Assembly: GCF_014648355.1 (NCBI RefSeq)
Contig: NZ_BMQY01000001.1
Span: 124,001 to 188,000 of the forward strand
DNA length: 64,000 nucleotides
Direction of reading: 5' to 3'
Origin: Couchioplanes azureus
GTDB lineage: Bacteria; Actinomycetota; Actinomycetes; Mycobacteriales; Micromonosporaceae
Both the position numbers and the translations under genes were made by a program. Every line of letters starts with the position of its first letter. Position 1 is the stretch's first letter. The notes beneath the pieces are model-generated. The model was given only the letters and a program-made list of their open reading frames with translations, was not told the DNA's origin and ran no database searches. Below, piece by piece: positions 1 to 7,964 of the stretch.

Positions 1-111
1 CTCGTTGATGACGTTGTTCGCCGAGCCGCGCTCGACCGTGTTGTCGCTCGCGCTCAGGGTGCGCTCGGCACCGGAGTCGGGCACCTGCTTGACCAGTACG
101 ACGATGTTCAT
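1..111 (-). CDS. etfB: Electron transfer flavoprotein beta subunit, N-terminal 37 residues (cut by window edge)
   Basis: Only the start of the gene is present. The first residues, MNIVVLVKQVPDSG followed by an ERTLSA-type stretch and a conserved IN-E segment, are typical of the ETF beta (FixA) N-terminus, which begins the AMP/FAD-binding fold. ETF takes electrons from acyl-CoA dehydrogenases and passes them to the respiratory chain, so it fits the acyl-CoA theme seen elsewhere in the window. The ATG is at 109-111. A GGAGG lies upstream, but about 14 bases away. The gene runs off the left edge, and etfA would be expected beyond it. Confidence 0.88.
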   Translation of the reverse strand, partial: MNIVVLVKQVPDSGAERTLSASDNTVERGSANNVINE

Positions 112-279
112 CGCGCTTCGACGACCCTCCTGTTTATGGACGCACGCCTGCAGCCGGCTTCATGTTTCCCAGCAGATGTTACCCGCCAGTAGGTTTCGGG
201 TCTCCGCCACTGAGAGTGACTCACCTCACCCGCGGCTCTCTCATGATCGCTAGAGTCGACGACAAGGAGGTGCTACGAC

Positions 280-480
280 ATGTCCGGACAGATCACTCCT
301 TCGCGGAGCGGGTCGGCCCCGCTCCGGACCCATCCTCCCCCACCGCACGCCCCGGCCGGGCCCGAGGGAGCCTGGTGCACGTGCGGTAAGCCCCGTGAGG
401 CCTGCCTCAGCGCCGAGATCCGCCGGCTCTGGAGCGAGCTGGCGGACCATGAGATGGCGCACTCGCGCCCGCCTTCTTGA
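280..480 (+). CDS. Small conserved actinobacterial protein, function unknown
   Basis: The product has 66 residues. The first 28 are rich in Pro, Ser and Ala. The C-terminal half is charged, with a Cys-Thr-Cys-Gly-Lys pattern, a third Cys eight residues later, and then a predicted helix (SAEIRRLWSELADHEM). The ATG is supported by AAGGAGGTG ending seven bases upstream, one of the strongest ribosome binding sites in the window. The stop overlaps the region just before the DUF202 gene. I do not recognise the family. The three closely spaced Cys could hold a metal or form a disulfide, but this is a guess. Confidence 0.7.
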   Translation: MSGQITPSRSGSAPLRTHPPPPHAPAGPEGAWCTCGKPREACLSAEIRRLWSELADHEMAHSRPPS

Positions 481-503
481 CCGCCGCGGTCGATAATCGA
501 GCC

Positions 504-881
504 GTGCTCGTTCAGTGGTTCGACCCGCACCGGACCCCGATGGCCGGCGAGAAGCCCGACTACCGGTTCTCGCTGGCCAACGAGCGCACCTTCCTGGCCT
601 GGATCCGCACCGCCCTGGCCCTGCTCGCCGGGGGGCTGGCCTGCGCCCAGTTCCTGCCGCCCCTGCCGATCAGCCACCTGCGGGAGATCATCTCGGTCGC
701 GCTGCTCCTGCTGGGCGGCGTGGTCGCGGTCCGGGCGGTGGACCATTGGGCGCGTACGGAGAAGGCCATGCGCCTCGGCACCGACCTGCCCCGGTCCCGG
801 TTCCCCGCCGTCCTGGCCCTGATCGTCGCGGTCGGCGCCCTGCTCCTGGTCGTCGCAGTCCTGATCAAGGCGGCGCGATGA
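504..881 (+). CDS. DUF202 (YidH-type) membrane protein
   Basis: This small membrane protein of about 125 residues has three hydrophobic segments (near residues 35-55, 65-85 and 105-122). The family signature FSLANERTFLAWIRTALALL is near residues 22-41. Function is unknown. The start is chosen at GTG 504 because the protein then begins with the WFDPHR stretch usual for the family, and because GATAAT lies at 492-497, six bases before the GTG, which suggests a leaderless transcript. A TTG at 477 would add nine residues and overlap the previous stop. The next gene is a second DUF202 protein, a common pairing. Confidence 0.82.
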   Translation: MLVQWFDPHRTPMAGEKPDYRFSLANERTFLAWIRTALALLAGGLACAQFLPPLPISHLREIISVALLLLGGVVAVRAVDHWARTEKAMRLGTDLPRSRFPAVLALIVAVGALLLVVAVLIKAAR

Positions 882-1017
882 CAAGTCGCATGCCGATCAC
901 GGCGACGCGGTGACGGCTCCCAGCGCCGATCACGGCGACGCGGTGACGGCTCCCAGCGCCGATCACGGCGACGCGGTGACGGCTCGCAGTGCCGATCACG
1001 GCGACGCGGTGACGGCG
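878..1017 (+). repeat. 33-bp tandem repeat, four clear units plus one degenerate, at a gene start
   Basis: Units of 33 bp begin with GTGACGGCTC and end with GATCACGGCGACGCG. They start at 910, 943 and 976, and a fourth begins at 1009 where it merges into unique coding sequence. The 32 bases from 878 to 909 are an older copy that begins with ATG and lacks one G (CGCATGCC instead of CGCAGTGCC). The repeats supply four in-frame GTG codons to the downstream DUF202 gene, while the ATG at 878 is shifted out of frame. Confidence 0.9.
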
Positions 1018-1335
1018 GAGCCCGCGCCGGGGTACGTCCGGGACCCGGGCGCCTCCGCCGAGCGCACCCGCCTGGCCTGGCGGCGTACCGGAATGTCCGC
1101 GACCGCCGTCGCCCTGCTGGCCGCCCGCCCCGCCTTCGCGCCCCACGCCCGCCCGGCGGTCATCCTGCTCGCGGCGCTCGCGATGGCCGGCTGGGCGGTG
1201 CTCGTCGCGCTCGCCTACCGGCGGGCCCACTGGCTCGCCGTCTGGCCGCCCCGCCCGGGCCGCCGGACGGTGACCTGCTACGCAATGATCACGGCGGCAT
1301 TCTCACTTCTGGGCACGGCGCTGGTCCTGCTCTGA
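910..1335 (+). CDS. Second DUF202 membrane protein with repeated N-terminus; start uncertain
   Basis: From the first in-frame GTG this is 141 residues: three 11-residue repeats (VTAPSADHGDA type), then a DUF202 core with RTRLAWRRTGMSATAVALL and three membrane spans. The family normally starts close to the RDPG..ERTRLAWRRT motif, so GTG 1009 (108 residues) is the most family-like start; GTGs at 910, 943 and 976 are equally possible by sequence. None has a visible Shine-Dalgarno site. The ATG at 878 overlaps the upstream stop as ATGA, as expected for a coupled gene, but that frame ends after 11 codons because of one missing base. Confidence 0.75.
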   Translation: MTAPSADHGDAVTAPSADHGDAVTARSADHGDAVTAEPAPGYVRDPGASAERTRLAWRRTGMSATAVALLAARPAFAPHARPAVILLAALAMAGWAVLVALAYRRAHWLAVWPPRPGRRTVTCYAMITAAFSLLGTALVLL

Positions 1336-1389
1336 GAACCGGCAGCGCGGACCATCGCCGTTGCGCTCCGGGCGCGTCATCATTGCCAC

Positions 1390-1728
1390 ATGGTGCGGTT
1401 GTTCGTCTTCCTGGCTGCGGTGCAGCTCGTTCTCCTGGTGCTCGCACTCATCGGCGTGCTGTCGGCCGATCGGGTCCGCGGCATGCCGCGCGTGCTCTGG
1501 GTCCTGGTGATCCTTCTCGTTCCCCTGTTCGGCCCGCTGGCGTACTTCCTCTGGGGCCGCCCGCTGCCGCCGCCGCGCGAGGGCGGACCTGCCCGCCGGA
1601 CCGGGCCGCGCCCGATGTCACCCGACGACGACCCGGACTTCCTGCGCTCGATGAACACCGAGCAGTCCCGCCGCGACCGCGAGCTGCTGGACCAGTGGGA
1701 GCGCGAGCTCAAGAACGACGACAGCTGA
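1390..1728 (+). CDS. PLDc_N-type small membrane protein
   Basis: The product has 112 residues. Two membrane helices (about residues 3-23 and 36-55) carry the pattern of the phospholipase D nuclease N-terminal (PLDc_N) family, including the LFGPLAYFLWGR segment. A charged cytosolic tail with basic and acidic blocks follows. There is no HKD nuclease motif, so no enzymatic role is claimed. The same two-helix unit precedes cardiolipin synthases in other proteins and stands alone in many actinobacteria. It converges with the acetolactate-synthase-like gene, with seven bases between stops. Confidence 0.72.
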   Translation: MVRLFVFLAAVQLVLLVLALIGVLSADRVRGMPRVLWVLVILLVPLFGPLAYFLWGRPLPPPREGGPARRTGPRPMSPDDDPDFLRSMNTEQSRRDRELLDQWERELKNDDS

Positions 1729-1735
1729 GGGCGGC

Positions 1736-3358
1736 TCAGGCCAGGTTGGACGAGCGGGGGTACGCGTCCGCCGGATCGGTGAGCACGTTGACCAGGTACG
1801 GCACGCCGGAGGCGAACGCCCGCGCCAGGGCCGGGCCCAGGTCGCCGGACTTCTCCACCGTCTCCCCCGCACCGCCGAGCGCCGTGACCACGTCGTCGTA
1901 GCGCAGGCCCGGCTGCAGGTCGGCGGCCACGTCGTAGCCGTACATGGCCTGCATGGGGTGCTTCTCCAGGCCCCAGATGCCGTTGTTGCCGACCACGATG
2001 ACGACCGGGAGGTTCTGCCGGGCCAGGGACTCGGCGTCCATCAGGGAGAAACCCGCCGCGCCGTCGCCCATGAGGACGCAGATCTGCCGGTCCGGGTACG
2101 TGACCCGGGCGCCCATGGCGTAACCCATGCCGGTGCCGAGGCAGCCGTACGGGCCCGGGTCGAGCCAGGTGCCGGGCTGGGCGGGCTCGAGGTAGCGGCC
2201 CGCGTACGAGACGAAGTCGCCGCCGTCGCCGATGGTGACCGCGTCGGGGGCCAGGACCTTGCGCAGTTCCCCGTACACGCGGGCGGGTTTGATGGGGTCG
2301 CTCTCGGCGGCCATGGCCTCGGCGTCGCGGGCCTTGCCGGCGTCCTCGGCAGCCCGCAGACCCTCGACCCACTCGCGGTGATCCGTGCGCCTGCCCTCGT
2401 GGTTCGCGAGCGCGGCGAGGATCCGCCGCAGGTCGCCGGCGGGCGAGGCGGCCGCCTGGACGTGCGTGGCGCGCTGGCTCGGCGCGTCGACGATGTGCAC
2501 CACCCGGGCGGCGTCGAACTCGCCGAAGTTGAGCCGGAAGTCGAGCGGGGTGCCGACGACCGCGACGACGTCGGCCCCGCCCAGCGCGGGGCGGCGGGCC
2601 TTGGCGAAGGCGAGCGGGTGCCCCGGCGGCAGCGCGCCGCGGCCCATGCCGTTGGTGAAGACCGGGACCTGCAGCGCCTCGGCCGCGGCGCGCAGCTCGG
2701 CGACCGCGTCGCCGCCCCACACGTCGGAGCCCGCGATGATCACCGGACGTTCCGCCTCGGCGAGCAGCGCGGCCGCGCGGGCCACCTCGTCGGGGTCGGG
2801 CTCGAGCACCGGCACGGCGGGCTCGCCGGGCGCCGCGACGTCCTCGCTGGAGAAGAGCACCTCCAGCGGCAGGTCGAGGAAGGACGGACCGCGGTGGGCG
2901 GTGAGCGCGGCGGTGAGCGCCCGGCCGATCTCCGCCGGGATCTGCCCGGTGTCCGTCACGGTGGCCGCGTACTTGGTGACCGGGGCGACCAGCGGGACGT
3001 GGTCGATCTCCTGCAGGCTGCCCGAACCCCAGCGGAAGGCCGGCGCCCGGCCGCCCAGCACCAGCACCGGCGAGGCGTTGAAGAAGGCGCTGGTGAGCCC
3101 GGAGACGCCGTTGGTGACGCCGGGTCCGGCGGTCAGCACGGCGAGGCCGGGGCGGCGCTGCAGCTTGGCGACGGCCTCGGCGGCGAAGACCGCGGACTGC
3201 TCGTGGCGTACGTCGTAGATCGGGAAACCGGCCTTGTGCGCGGCGTCGTAGATCGGGAAGACGTGTCCGCCGGAGAGGGTGAACATCTCCGTGACTCCGT
3301 ACGCCCGCAGCGCCGCCAGCGCCAGGTCCCCGCCGTGGCCTTCGATCATGTCCGCCAT
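1736..3358 (-). CDS. Thiamine-diphosphate enzyme, acetolactate synthase large-subunit-like
   Basis: The 540-residue product has the three-domain layout of the POX/AHAS family. The N-terminal pyrimidine-binding domain has the activating Glu53 in VRHEQSAVFAAE. A central domain follows, and the C-terminal diphosphate-binding domain has the GDG...NN motif (MGDGAAGF to GNNGIWG). LGGRAPAFRWG and SLQEIDHVPLVAP resemble the mycobacterial IlvG/IlvB2 branch rather than the biosynthetic IlvB, and no small subunit (ilvN) or ilvC is adjacent. It may make acetolactate, or act on another 2-oxoacid or acyl-CoA. It lies downstream of the Hsp70-like gene on the same strand, with a 65-base gap. Confidence 0.82.
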   Translation of the reverse strand: MADMIEGHGGDLALAALRAYGVTEMFTLSGGHVFPIYDAAHKAGFPIYDVRHEQSAVFAAEAVAKLQRRPGLAVLTAGPGVTNGVSGLTSAFFNASPVLVLGGRAPAFRWGSGSLQEIDHVPLVAPVTKYAATVTDTGQIPAEIGRALTAALTAHRGPSFLDLPLEVLFSSEDVAAPGEPAVPVLEPDPDEVARAAALLAEAERPVIIAGSDVWGGDAVAELRAAAEALQVPVFTNGMGRGALPPGHPLAFAKARRPALGGADVVAVVGTPLDFRLNFGEFDAARVVHIVDAPSQRATHVQAAASPAGDLRRILAALANHEGRRTDHREWVEGLRAAEDAGKARDAEAMAAESDPIKPARVYGELRKVLAPDAVTIGDGGDFVSYAGRYLEPAQPGTWLDPGPYGCLGTGMGYAMGARVTYPDRQICVLMGDGAAGFSLMDAESLARQNLPVVIVVGNNGIWGLEKHPMQAMYGYDVAADLQPGLRYDDVVTALGGAGETVEKSGDLGPALARAFASGVPYLVNVLTDPADAYPRSSNLA

Positions 3359-3423
3359 GCCCGCCTCCGCCGTCCGGTCCTGCCGAGCACGCTACCGGCC
3401 CGGCGGCGGAACGTGAACGAGAC

Positions 3424-5031
3424 TCACCCCGTGAGGCGGCGCAGATCCTCGATCAGACTGCTCATGCTCGCATCGAAGGGCACCTCTGCCGAGATGCTGT
3501 ACGCCACCAGGAGCGCGACGACCGGCGCCGTGACCAGCAGCACGACGCTCAGCAGGATCTGCACACCCCGCAGCACCCGGCCGCCGCGGCGGCGCACCGG
3601 CGGTTGTTCCCACCGCACCGTGGCGCCTCTCGGATGCGCCATGTCCAGCGGCGGCGACACCGGCCGGGGAACCGGCGAGACCGGATGCACGGCGGCCGGC
3701 GACACCGCCATCGTCGCCTCGGGGTCCCGCTGCCACTGCTGGGTCGCGTCGGGCCAGGGGTCCACCGCGGGCGGCAGCGCACCGGTGAGCTCGTCGCGGG
3801 TGGTCCGGACCGTCTCCACGTCGTCCTCCGAGACGACCGGCGCCGGAGCCGGATCGGCCGCGGCGGCCGGGACGGGTGCGGCCGCATCCGGCCGGGAGAC
3901 GAGGCGCAGCTCCGAGGTGGGCCCCGGCGCCGCGGGCTCGGACGCTAGCAGCGCGGCACCCGCCAGGATGCTGCCCTCGGCGACCACCAGCTCCGGCTGC
4001 TCGATCACCACCGGGGCCTCGCCCAGCTCGCGGTGCAGCAGCGTGGCGACCAGCGGGATCCGGCTCGCCCCGCCGACCAGGAAGACCCCGGCCAGCCGGC
4101 CCTCCGGCAGGTCCGCCCAGCGCAGCAGGTCGTGGGTCACCCGGACGGTCTGGTCGAGGACCGGGCGGGCGAGCTTCTCCAGCTCCTCGCGGGTCACGTG
4201 CAGTTCGAGGTCGAGCAGCGGCACCATGACGTCCGCCGACTGGGTGCGCGAGAGCCGTTCCTTGGCGATCCGTACGTCGTCCCACAGCTGCCGCTGGGCG
4301 CGGCGGTCCTCCAGGGTCGCCGGTTCCGTCAGCCGCTTCCAGACCTCGGCGTCGCGCTCGGCGCAGAGGACGCCGAGGTGCTCGACCAGCGCGGCGTCGA
4401 CGTCGAGCCCGCCGATGTCATCGCGGCCGTCCACGGCCAGCACCTCGAAGCCTTCCGCGGTGCGCGCGACCACGCTGGCGTCGAACGTGCCGGCGCCGAA
4501 GTCGTGCACCACCACGACGGAACCGATGGGTACGTCGCGGCCCAGCACCTCGGCGAAGTACGTGGCGGCGGCGACCGGCTCGGCGACCAGCCGGGCACCT
4601 TCGAGCCCGGCCCGGGCGGCGGCCTCGGCGAGCAGCCCGCGCCGGGTGGCGCCCCAGGTCGCCGGGCAGGTCAGGGTCACGTGGGGCCGCACCGGGCCGA
4701 CCGCCCGGTGCCACTCCTCGGCGACCCGGACCAGCACGCCGGCGATGAGGTCGACCACCGGCAGCTCCCGCTCGCCGAGCAGGACGAGCCCGTCGTCGAT
4801 GCGACGCTTGGGGTTCGGCTCGAACCGGGCCGGGTCGCGCCGGGCGCTGTGCACGGCGTCGCGGCCGACCAGGACGAGCCCGCTCGGCTCGGCGTAGACG
4901 GCCGAGGGCAGCAGGGGTGATCCGTCGACGAGGATCGGCCGGGCCCGGCCGTCGGGCCAGCGGGCGACCGCGACCGTGTTCGAGGTGCCGAAGTCGACGC
5001 CGAGCGAGTGCCGACCCTGGTCGATGGACAT
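3424..5031 (-). CDS. Hsp70/DnaK-like ATPase with a C-terminal membrane anchor
   Basis: The 535-residue product starts with a complete actin-fold ATPase (about residues 8-365). It shows phosphate loop 1 (GVDFGTSNTVAV), phosphate loop 2 (VVHDFGAGTFDASV) and the adenosine motif (FLVGGASRIPLV). The usual peptide-binding domain is absent. Instead a proline/alanine-rich linker of about 120 residues leads to one membrane span (about 490-512) and a short outside tail. The nucleotide domain is therefore held at the membrane, cytosol side. A proline-rich anchored protein is encoded just upstream. TACACT at 5039-5044, seven bases before the ATG and with no Shine-Dalgarno site, suggests a possible leaderless start. 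Client or partner is unknown. Confidence 0.83.
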   Translation of the reverse strand: MSIDQGRHSLGVDFGTSNTVAVARWPDGRARPILVDGSPLLPSAVYAEPSGLVLVGRDAVHSARRDPARFEPNPKRRIDDGLVLLGERELPVVDLIAGVLVRVAEEWHRAVGPVRPHVTLTCPATWGATRRGLLAEAAARAGLEGARLVAEPVAAATYFAEVLGRDVPIGSVVVVHDFGAGTFDASVVARTAEGFEVLAVDGRDDIGGLDVDAALVEHLGVLCAERDAEVWKRLTEPATLEDRRAQRQLWDDVRIAKERLSRTQSADVMVPLLDLELHVTREELEKLARPVLDQTVRVTHDLLRWADLPEGRLAGVFLVGGASRIPLVATLLHRELGEAPVVIEQPELVVAEGSILAGAALLASEPAAPGPTSELRLVSRPDAAAPVPAAAADPAPAPVVSEDDVETVRTTRDELTGALPPAVDPWPDATQQWQRDPEATMAVSPAAVHPVSPVPRPVSPPLDMAHPRGATVRWEQPPVRRRGGRVLRGVQILLSVVLLVTAPVVALLVAYSISAEVPFDASMSSLIEDLRRLTG

Positions 5032-5066
5032 GCGCGCCAGTGTAGGCGCTGCCGCGCACCAGTTGA

Positions 5067-5630
5067 TCAGGGCCGACGCCGGTCGTCCGGGCGCCAGCGC
5101 AGGTCACCGTGGCGGTCCCAGGCGCAGCGCACCTTGCGGCCGTCGCCGGTCTCGCCGGTCGCACCCTCGTCGGCGCAGAAATCCCCGAGGACGGGCAGCG
5201 TGCGGCGCCGGTCGTCCGGGGGCTCCGAGGGCGGGGAATCCGGCAGCGGCGGGGGGATCGGCGGGGCGGGGGGCGGCTCCGGCGGTGATGCCGGGAGCGG
5301 AGCGCTGCTCGGGCGGCTGGACCCGGCCGGCGACGCCGCGGGCGACGCCGGCCGGGTCGCCGGCAGGGAGCTCTTCGAGAGGTGGGCACCGGCGTTCCCG
5401 CGGGGCATGCGGGAGGACCCGGTCGGCGCCGGCGGGGCGGGGGGCGGCACGGCGATCGGCGCGTCGAGCTTGGGCGCGGCGACGCGGGAACGCGCCGATG
5501 GCACATCCCCGCGCCCGTCGAACGTCACGAAGCCGATCACCGCGCACAGCAGCGCCTGCCCGGTCACGAGCCCCACCGCGACGATCACGGTGCGGCGCAC
5601 CGACGTCCCCCGAACCCCCGGCATCGTCAC
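5067..5630 (-). CDS. Membrane-anchored, proline-rich extracytoplasmic protein
   Basis: The 187-residue product has one N-terminal hydrophobic helix (about 12-37) after a short basic start, best read as a signal anchor. A long Pro/Ala/Ser-rich disordered region (about 60-140) follows, then a compact charged C-terminus with two Cys (FCADEG...VRCAWD) that could form a disulfide outside the cell. I recognise no family. It ends 35 bases before the Hsp70-like gene and reads the same way, so the pair may form a transmembrane complex. That is inference from position only. Confidence 0.6.
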   Translation of the reverse strand: MTMPGVRGTSVRRTVIVAVGLVTGQALLCAVIGFVTFDGRGDVPSARSRVAAPKLDAPIAVPPPAPPAPTGSSRMPRGNAGAHLSKSSLPATRPASPAASPAGSSRPSSAPLPASPPEPPPAPPIPPPLPDSPPSEPPDDRRRTLPVLGDFCADEGATGETGDGRKVRCAWDRHGDLRWRPDDRRRP

Positions 5631-5697
5631 AGAGGGGAACTTTATGGCAACAGATCGATAACCGCGAGATCCTATCGGGTATCCGTCCGGACGGCGG

Positions 5698-6471
5698 TCA
5701 CCGTCCGGTGAAGCCCGGCTTGCGCTTCTCCACGAACGCCGTCGTGCCCTCGATCCGGTCGTCCGTAGCGAAGAGGCCGGCGAACAGGTGGCTCTCCAGG
5801 GCCAGGCCGGAGGCGAGATCCATGCTCAGGCCGCCGTCGATCGCCTGCTTCGCGGCGCGCAGGGCCATGGCCGGGCCGTTCACGTACGGCCGCACCAGCT
5901 CGACCGCGGCGGCGTAGACGTCGGCGGCGGGCACCACGCGGTCGGCGAGACCGATGCGCAGCGCCTCCTCGGCGTCGACCATCCGGCCCGAGAAGATCAG
6001 GTCCTTGGCCCGGGCCGGGCCGATCAGCCGGGCCAGCCGCTGCGTGCCGCCGGCGCCCGGGATGATGCCCAGCTTGATCTCCGGCTGGCCCAGCTTCGCG
6101 TCGTCGGCGACGACCCGCCAGTCACAGGTCAGCGCCAGCTCGCAGCCGCCGCCCAGGGCGTACCCGGTGATCGCGGCGACCACCGGCTTGGGGATGCGCG
6201 CGACCGCGTCGAACGCGCTGGACAGCGCCGCCGCCCGTACGGTCATCTCCTGGAACGTGGTGGTCGTGAACTCGGTGATGTCGGCGCCGGCGGCGAACAC
6301 CTTCTCTCCGCCGTACACGATCACCGCGCGCACGTCGGCGGACGCGGTGGCCTGCTCGGCGGCCGCCCGCAGCTCCTCCTGCACCTGCGTGTTGAGGGCG
6401 TTCATCGGCGGCCGCTGAAGACGGATCGTGCCGATGCCGTCGCCGATCTCCAGCTTCACGAACTCACTCAC
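5698..6471 (-). CDS. echA: Enoyl-CoA hydratase/isomerase family protein
   Basis: The 257-residue crotonase-fold protein shows the oxyanion-hole segment AAGADI, GYALGGGCELAL with Glu111, and LGQPEIKLGIIPGAGG with Glu131. The two glutamates are 20 residues apart, as in hydratases that add water to trans-2-enoyl-CoA. The start is GTG 6471, with AGGAGG nine bases upstream. A near-perfect 16-bp palindrome (6484-6499) sits between the likely promoter and this ribosome site and recurs upstream of the epimerase/thiolase and icmA genes, so a common acyl-CoA regulator is likely. Substrate chain length cannot be read from sequence. Confidence 0.9.
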   Translation of the reverse strand: MSEFVKLEIGDGIGTIRLQRPPMNALNTQVQEELRAAAEQATASADVRAVIVYGGEKVFAAGADITEFTTTTFQEMTVRAAALSSAFDAVARIPKPVVAAITGYALGGGCELALTCDWRVVADDAKLGQPEIKLGIIPGAGGTQRLARLIGPARAKDLIFSGRMVDAEEALRIGLADRVVPAADVYAAAVELVRPYVNGPAMALRAAKQAIDGGLSMDLASGLALESHLFAGLFATDDRIEGTTAFVEKRKPGFTGR

Positions 6472-6483
6472 CCGGACTGCCTC

Positions 6484-6499
6484 CTGATCGATCGTTCAA
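6484..6499. promoter_or_regulatory. Candidate acyl-CoA operator, site 1 (echA)
   Basis: CTGATCGATCGTTCAA matches the perfect palindrome CTGAACGATCGTTCAG at 14 of 16 positions. It lies 13-28 bases upstream of the echA start. A TACGCT -10-like hexamer at about 6512-6517 on the minus strand would place the site just after the transcription start, a good position for a repressor. Related sites are at 36822-36837 and 42693-42708. Confidence 0.5.
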
Positions 6500-6561
6500 G
6501 GTGCGGACAGCGTAAGGCGTACGCCGCTGGGTAAGTACCATTGCACGCACAGGGAGGGGAC

Positions 6562-7026
6562 ATGGTCACCTACTACCGGGACCGCGACGTGCTGGTCACG
6601 TCCAGCGGGATCCGGATCGGCGGTCACGACTACCGGCTGCGCGACTTCGTGCAGGTCTGGCACGCGCGGGGGCGCCGGCAGTGGAGCGCGGTCGCCGGGC
6701 GCGGCGCGATCGGCATCGCCATCGTCGCTCCGCTGGTGATCGGCGCGCTCGGCGTGCTCCTGGCCCTGGTGGTCGACGCCTCCACCGGCACCACCATCGC
6801 GCTGGCCGGCGGCGGCATCCTGGTCGGCCTGGCCGCCGCGCCGCTCGCCGACGTGCTCCTCGAGCTGATGGACCGCTCCTACGACCGCGGCAGCCGCCGC
6901 ATGGAGATCTGGGCGGACGTGCGCGGCCACCGGACACTGCTGCTGCGGACGGACAACGCGCAGCGTTTCGGTCAGATCTATCGGGCATTGCAGCGCGCGC
7001 TCGATCATGACACCGTTCCTCGATGA
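6562..7026 (+). CDS. DUF6232-type membrane protein
   Basis: The product has 154 residues from ATG 6562, with GGGAGGGG immediately upstream. An N-terminal YYRDRDVLVTSSGIRI strand region and a QVWHARGRR segment precede two membrane spans (about 48-71 and 79-98). A C-terminal IWADVRG..LLLRTDNAQRFGQIYRALQRAL region follows, similar to actinobacterial DUF6232 proteins by memory. The role is unknown. An in-frame upstream TTG would add seven residues but would not use the strong ribosome site. The stop overlaps the next start by four bases (ATGA). Confidence 0.7.
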   Translation: MVTYYRDRDVLVTSSGIRIGGHDYRLRDFVQVWHARGRRQWSAVAGRGAIGIAIVAPLVIGALGVLLALVVDASTGTTIALAGGGILVGLAAAPLADVLLELMDRSYDRGSRRMEIWADVRGHRTLLLRTDNAQRFGQIYRALQRALDHDTVPR

Positions 7027-7394
7027 GATCGTTCCGCGCCCTCGCCGGCCTGCTGACCACCACCGGCATCCTGCACTTCGCGGCACCGCGCCCCTTCGAC
7101 GCCCTCGTCCCGCGGTCCCTGCCGGGCGGCCCGCGCACCTGGACCTACCTCAGCGGCGCCGCCGAGCTGGCGGTCGCCGCCGCGGTGGCGCACCCGCGGA
7201 CCCGCCGCCTCGGCGGCCTGGCCGCGGCCGGCCTCTTCGCCGCGGTCTTCCCGGCGAACGTCAAGATGGCGGTCGACTGGCGGCACGCCTCCCCGGCCCG
7301 GCGAGCCGTCGCGTACGGCCGGCTGCCCCTGCAGGTGCCCCTGGTGCTGTGGGGACTGCGCGTCGCGTCTTGCGCCAAACGACCCCCCGGTTGA
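7023..7394 (+). CDS. DoxX-like small membrane protein
   Basis: The 123-residue product has three to four hydrophobic segments and the DoxX-like pattern GILHFAAPRPFDALVPRSLPG, then YLSGAAELAVA and FPANVKMAVD. Members of this superfamily are four-helix membrane proteins, some linked to thiol or quinone chemistry, but this one has a single Cys near its end and no clear catalytic motif. It is translationally coupled to the preceding DUF6232-like gene through ATGA. Confidence 0.68.
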   Translation: MRSFRALAGLLTTTGILHFAAPRPFDALVPRSLPGGPRTWTYLSGAAELAVAAAVAHPRTRRLGGLAAAGLFAAVFPANVKMAVDWRHASPARRAVAYGRLPLQVPLVLWGLRVASCAKRPPG

Positions 7395-7421
7395 CGAATT
7401 TGCCGGGACGATACGGGGACC

Positions 7422-7964
7422 ATGAGAGCCACCCAGATCCGCCCCACCGGCGTCGAACGCACCCTCGGCGACGACGAGCTGATCGTCACGAAGACCGACA
7501 CACAGGGCAGAATCACGTACGCCAACGACGTCTTCCTCCGCATGTCGGCCCTGACCGAGGCGGAGGCCCTCGGGCAGCCGCACAACCTCATCCGGCATCC
7601 GGACATGCCGCGGGCCGTGTTCAAGCTTCTCTGGGACACGCTCGAACGCGGGCACGAGGTCTTCGCGTACGTCCAGAACCTGGCCGCCGACGGCGCGCAC
7701 TACTGGGTTCTCGCGCACGTGACACCGTCCTACGACGCCGGTGGCCGCCTCGTGGGCTACCACTCCTCCCGGCGCGCTCCCGAACCCGCCGCCGTCCACG
7801 CGGTCCGGCAGGTGTACGCCGACCTGCGCGCCGAGGAGCAGCGCCACACCGGCTCGCGCGACGGCCTGGAGGCGTCCTGGGACCGGCTCCAGCGCCTGCT
7901 CGACGAGCGCGGGCAGACGTACGACGAGTTCGTGTGGGAACTCACGGACGGTGAGCGCCGGTGA
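7422..7964 (+). CDS. PAS-domain sensory protein (Aer-like input module)
   Basis: The 180-residue soluble protein has a PAS fold at about residues 15-125. [50 protein letters not shown] is close to the redox-sensing PAS domain of Aer-type receptors, including the [10 protein letters not shown] stretch near the flavin pocket. An about 50-residue helical C-terminus contains a coiled-coil-like, charged region. There is no output domain. The stop overlaps the next gene, a chemoreceptor signalling domain, by four bases, so input and output of one receptor appear to be on two polypeptides. A flavin cofactor is likely but not proven. Confidence 0.8.
   Translation: MRATQIRPTGVERTLGDDELIVTKTDTQGRITYANDVFLRMSALTEAEALGQPHNLIRHPDMPRAVFKLLWDTLERGHEVFAYVQNLAADGAHYWVLAHVTPSYDAGGRLVGYHSSRRAPEPAAVHAVRQVYADLRAEEQRHTGSRDGLEASWDRLQRLLDERGQTYDEFVWELTDGERR

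Noticed and set aside
181-196. TTACCCGCCAGTA-like element upstream of etfB as a TetR site
   Set aside because: The two halves agree at too few positions to call a palindrome.
1958-4897. Long plus-strand open frame of about 980 codons opposite the acetolactate-synthase-like and Hsp70-like genes
   Set aside because: The opposite-strand genes have full family motifs. This frame has none.
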